From positions 1-14,743 of the forward strand of contig JASBZJ010000019.1 in the NCBI GenBank assembly GCA_029983495.1: a stretch of 14,743 nt of DNA, in the 5' to 3' direction. Shown here in pieces: positions 14,209 to 14,743 of the stretch. The stretch is from Porphyromonas sp. (lineage in GTDB: Bacteria; Bacteroidota; Bacteroidia; Bacteroidales; Porphyromonadaceae). Below the pieces are notes generated by a model that worked only from the letters and a program-made list of their open reading frames with translations, was not told the DNA's origin and searched no databases. The position numbers and the translations under genes were made by a program. The number at the start of each line of letters is the position of its first letter. Within the stretch, counting starts at the first letter, position 1.

Positions 14209-14743
14209 TGCAACCCATCAATTTAGGTAAGGGATTAGTTTTACGCAATCCCGTATTAGGTGCTTCGGGAACTTATGGTTACGGAACCGAATATACCCAT
14301 TTTGTGGATCTTTCGCAAGTGGGCGGTGTTGTTGTTAAAGGAACAACGTTGTTGCCACGTGAGGGCAACCCATATCCCCGTATGGCCGAAACCCCTTCGG
14401 GAATGCTTAATGCTGTTGGGTTACAAAATAAAGGCGTGCATTATTTTGTTGAATACATTTACCCCATTATAAAGGATTATAACACCGCTTTAATTGTTAA
14501 CGTAAGCGGTTCGGATATCGATAGTTATTGCCAAACAGCCGAAATAATCGATACTCTGCAGCAAATCCCTGCAATTGAGCTGAACATTTCCTGCCCCAAT
14601 GTTAAGGAGGGAGGAATGGCTTTTGGTACATGTTGCGAAAGTGCCGAAGCCGTAGTTAGTGCCGTTCGTAGGGTGTATAGTAAGCACTTAATGGTAAAAT
14701 TATCACCAAATGTTACAAATATAGCTGATATAGCTAGTGCTGT
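14205..14743 (+). CDS. pyrD: Dihydroorotate dehydrogenase catalytic subunit, class 1B, N-terminal part
   Basis: 179 complete codons run off the right edge. The start is ATGATG at 14205-14210: the first ATG overlaps the pyrK stop as ATGA, and the second (14208) is an equally good in-frame start giving [10 protein letters not shown]. Family motifs are [69 protein letters not shown], whose cysteine is the catalytic base of class 1 enzymes, and VKLSPNV. The enzyme oxidises dihydroorotate to orotate with FMN. Class 1B needs PyrK as partner, which fits the overlapping gene pair. Full length should be about 300 residues, so the C-terminal 40 percent is outside the window. Confidence 0.96.
   Translation, partial: MMQPINLGKGLVLRNPVLGASGTYGYGTEYTHFVDLSQVGGVVVKGTTLLPREGNPYPRMAETPSGMLNAVGLQNKGVHYFVEYIYPIIKDYNTALIVNVSGSDIDSYCQTAEIIDTLQQIPAIELNISCPNVKEGGMAFGTCCESAEAVVSAVRRVYSKHLMVKLSPNVTNIADIASA

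Noticed and set aside
14260..14472. Plus-strand 70-codon frame inside the right-hand gene
   Set aside because: It is out of frame with pyrD, whose motifs are unambiguous in the overlapping frame.

Overview
The window looks like chromosomal DNA of a Bacteroidota bacterium, most likely Bacteroidales. Four things point there: a moderately AT-rich composition; the promoter -7 octamer TAnnTTTG typical of that phylum in several upstream gaps; A-rich leaders instead of clear Shine-Dalgarno sites; and the gene complement (PPi-dependent phosphofructokinase, carboxynorspermidine synthase, PyrK/PyrD class 1B, and a pyruvate kinase with an RLNTAH motif). There is no rRNA, tRNA, CRISPR array, insertion sequence or phage gene.

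Layout. Eleven genes on the minus strand fill 1-13064 and two genes on the plus strand fill 13426-14743. A divergent intergenic region (13065-13425) holds a promoter for each direction. In minus-strand transcription order (right to left) the genes are: aroQ (3-dehydroquinate dehydratase), pyk (pyruvate kinase), an O-methyltransferase, a U32-family protein, rpe, a ComEC-type membrane protein, two large paralogous proteins of unknown function, a hotdog-fold thioesterase, carboxynorspermidine synthase, and a diphosphate-dependent phosphofructokinase cut by the left edge. On the plus strand pyrK and pyrD (cut by the right edge) overlap and encode the two subunits of an NAD-linked dihydroorotate dehydrogenase.

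Transcription units inferred from promoter-like octamers, spacing and terminators: (a) aroQ to comEC, tightly packed, with rpe and comEC overlapping by 4 bases; (b) the two uncharacterised proteins plus probably the thioesterase, starting from an octamer at 6572-6579; (c) carboxynorspermidine synthase alone, from an octamer at 2048-2055 to a strong hairpin/T-tract terminator at 715-762; (d) phosphofructokinase; (e) pyrK-pyrD.

The most interesting part is 2156-6579. A 518-residue basic protein and a 720-residue protein with five LOTUS/OST-HTH-like repeats share a C-terminal domain resembling DUF3825, sit 51 bases apart, and look like an undescribed RNA-related module. The first may be translated by coupling from a 27-codon leader ORF that ends inside its start codon. 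A three-armed set of complementary sequences straddles the junction to the thioesterase gene and could form alternative hairpins. A second notable point is the O-methyltransferase/U32 gene pair, which matches the trmR-trhP pair that makes 5-methoxyuridine in tRNA of Bacillus.
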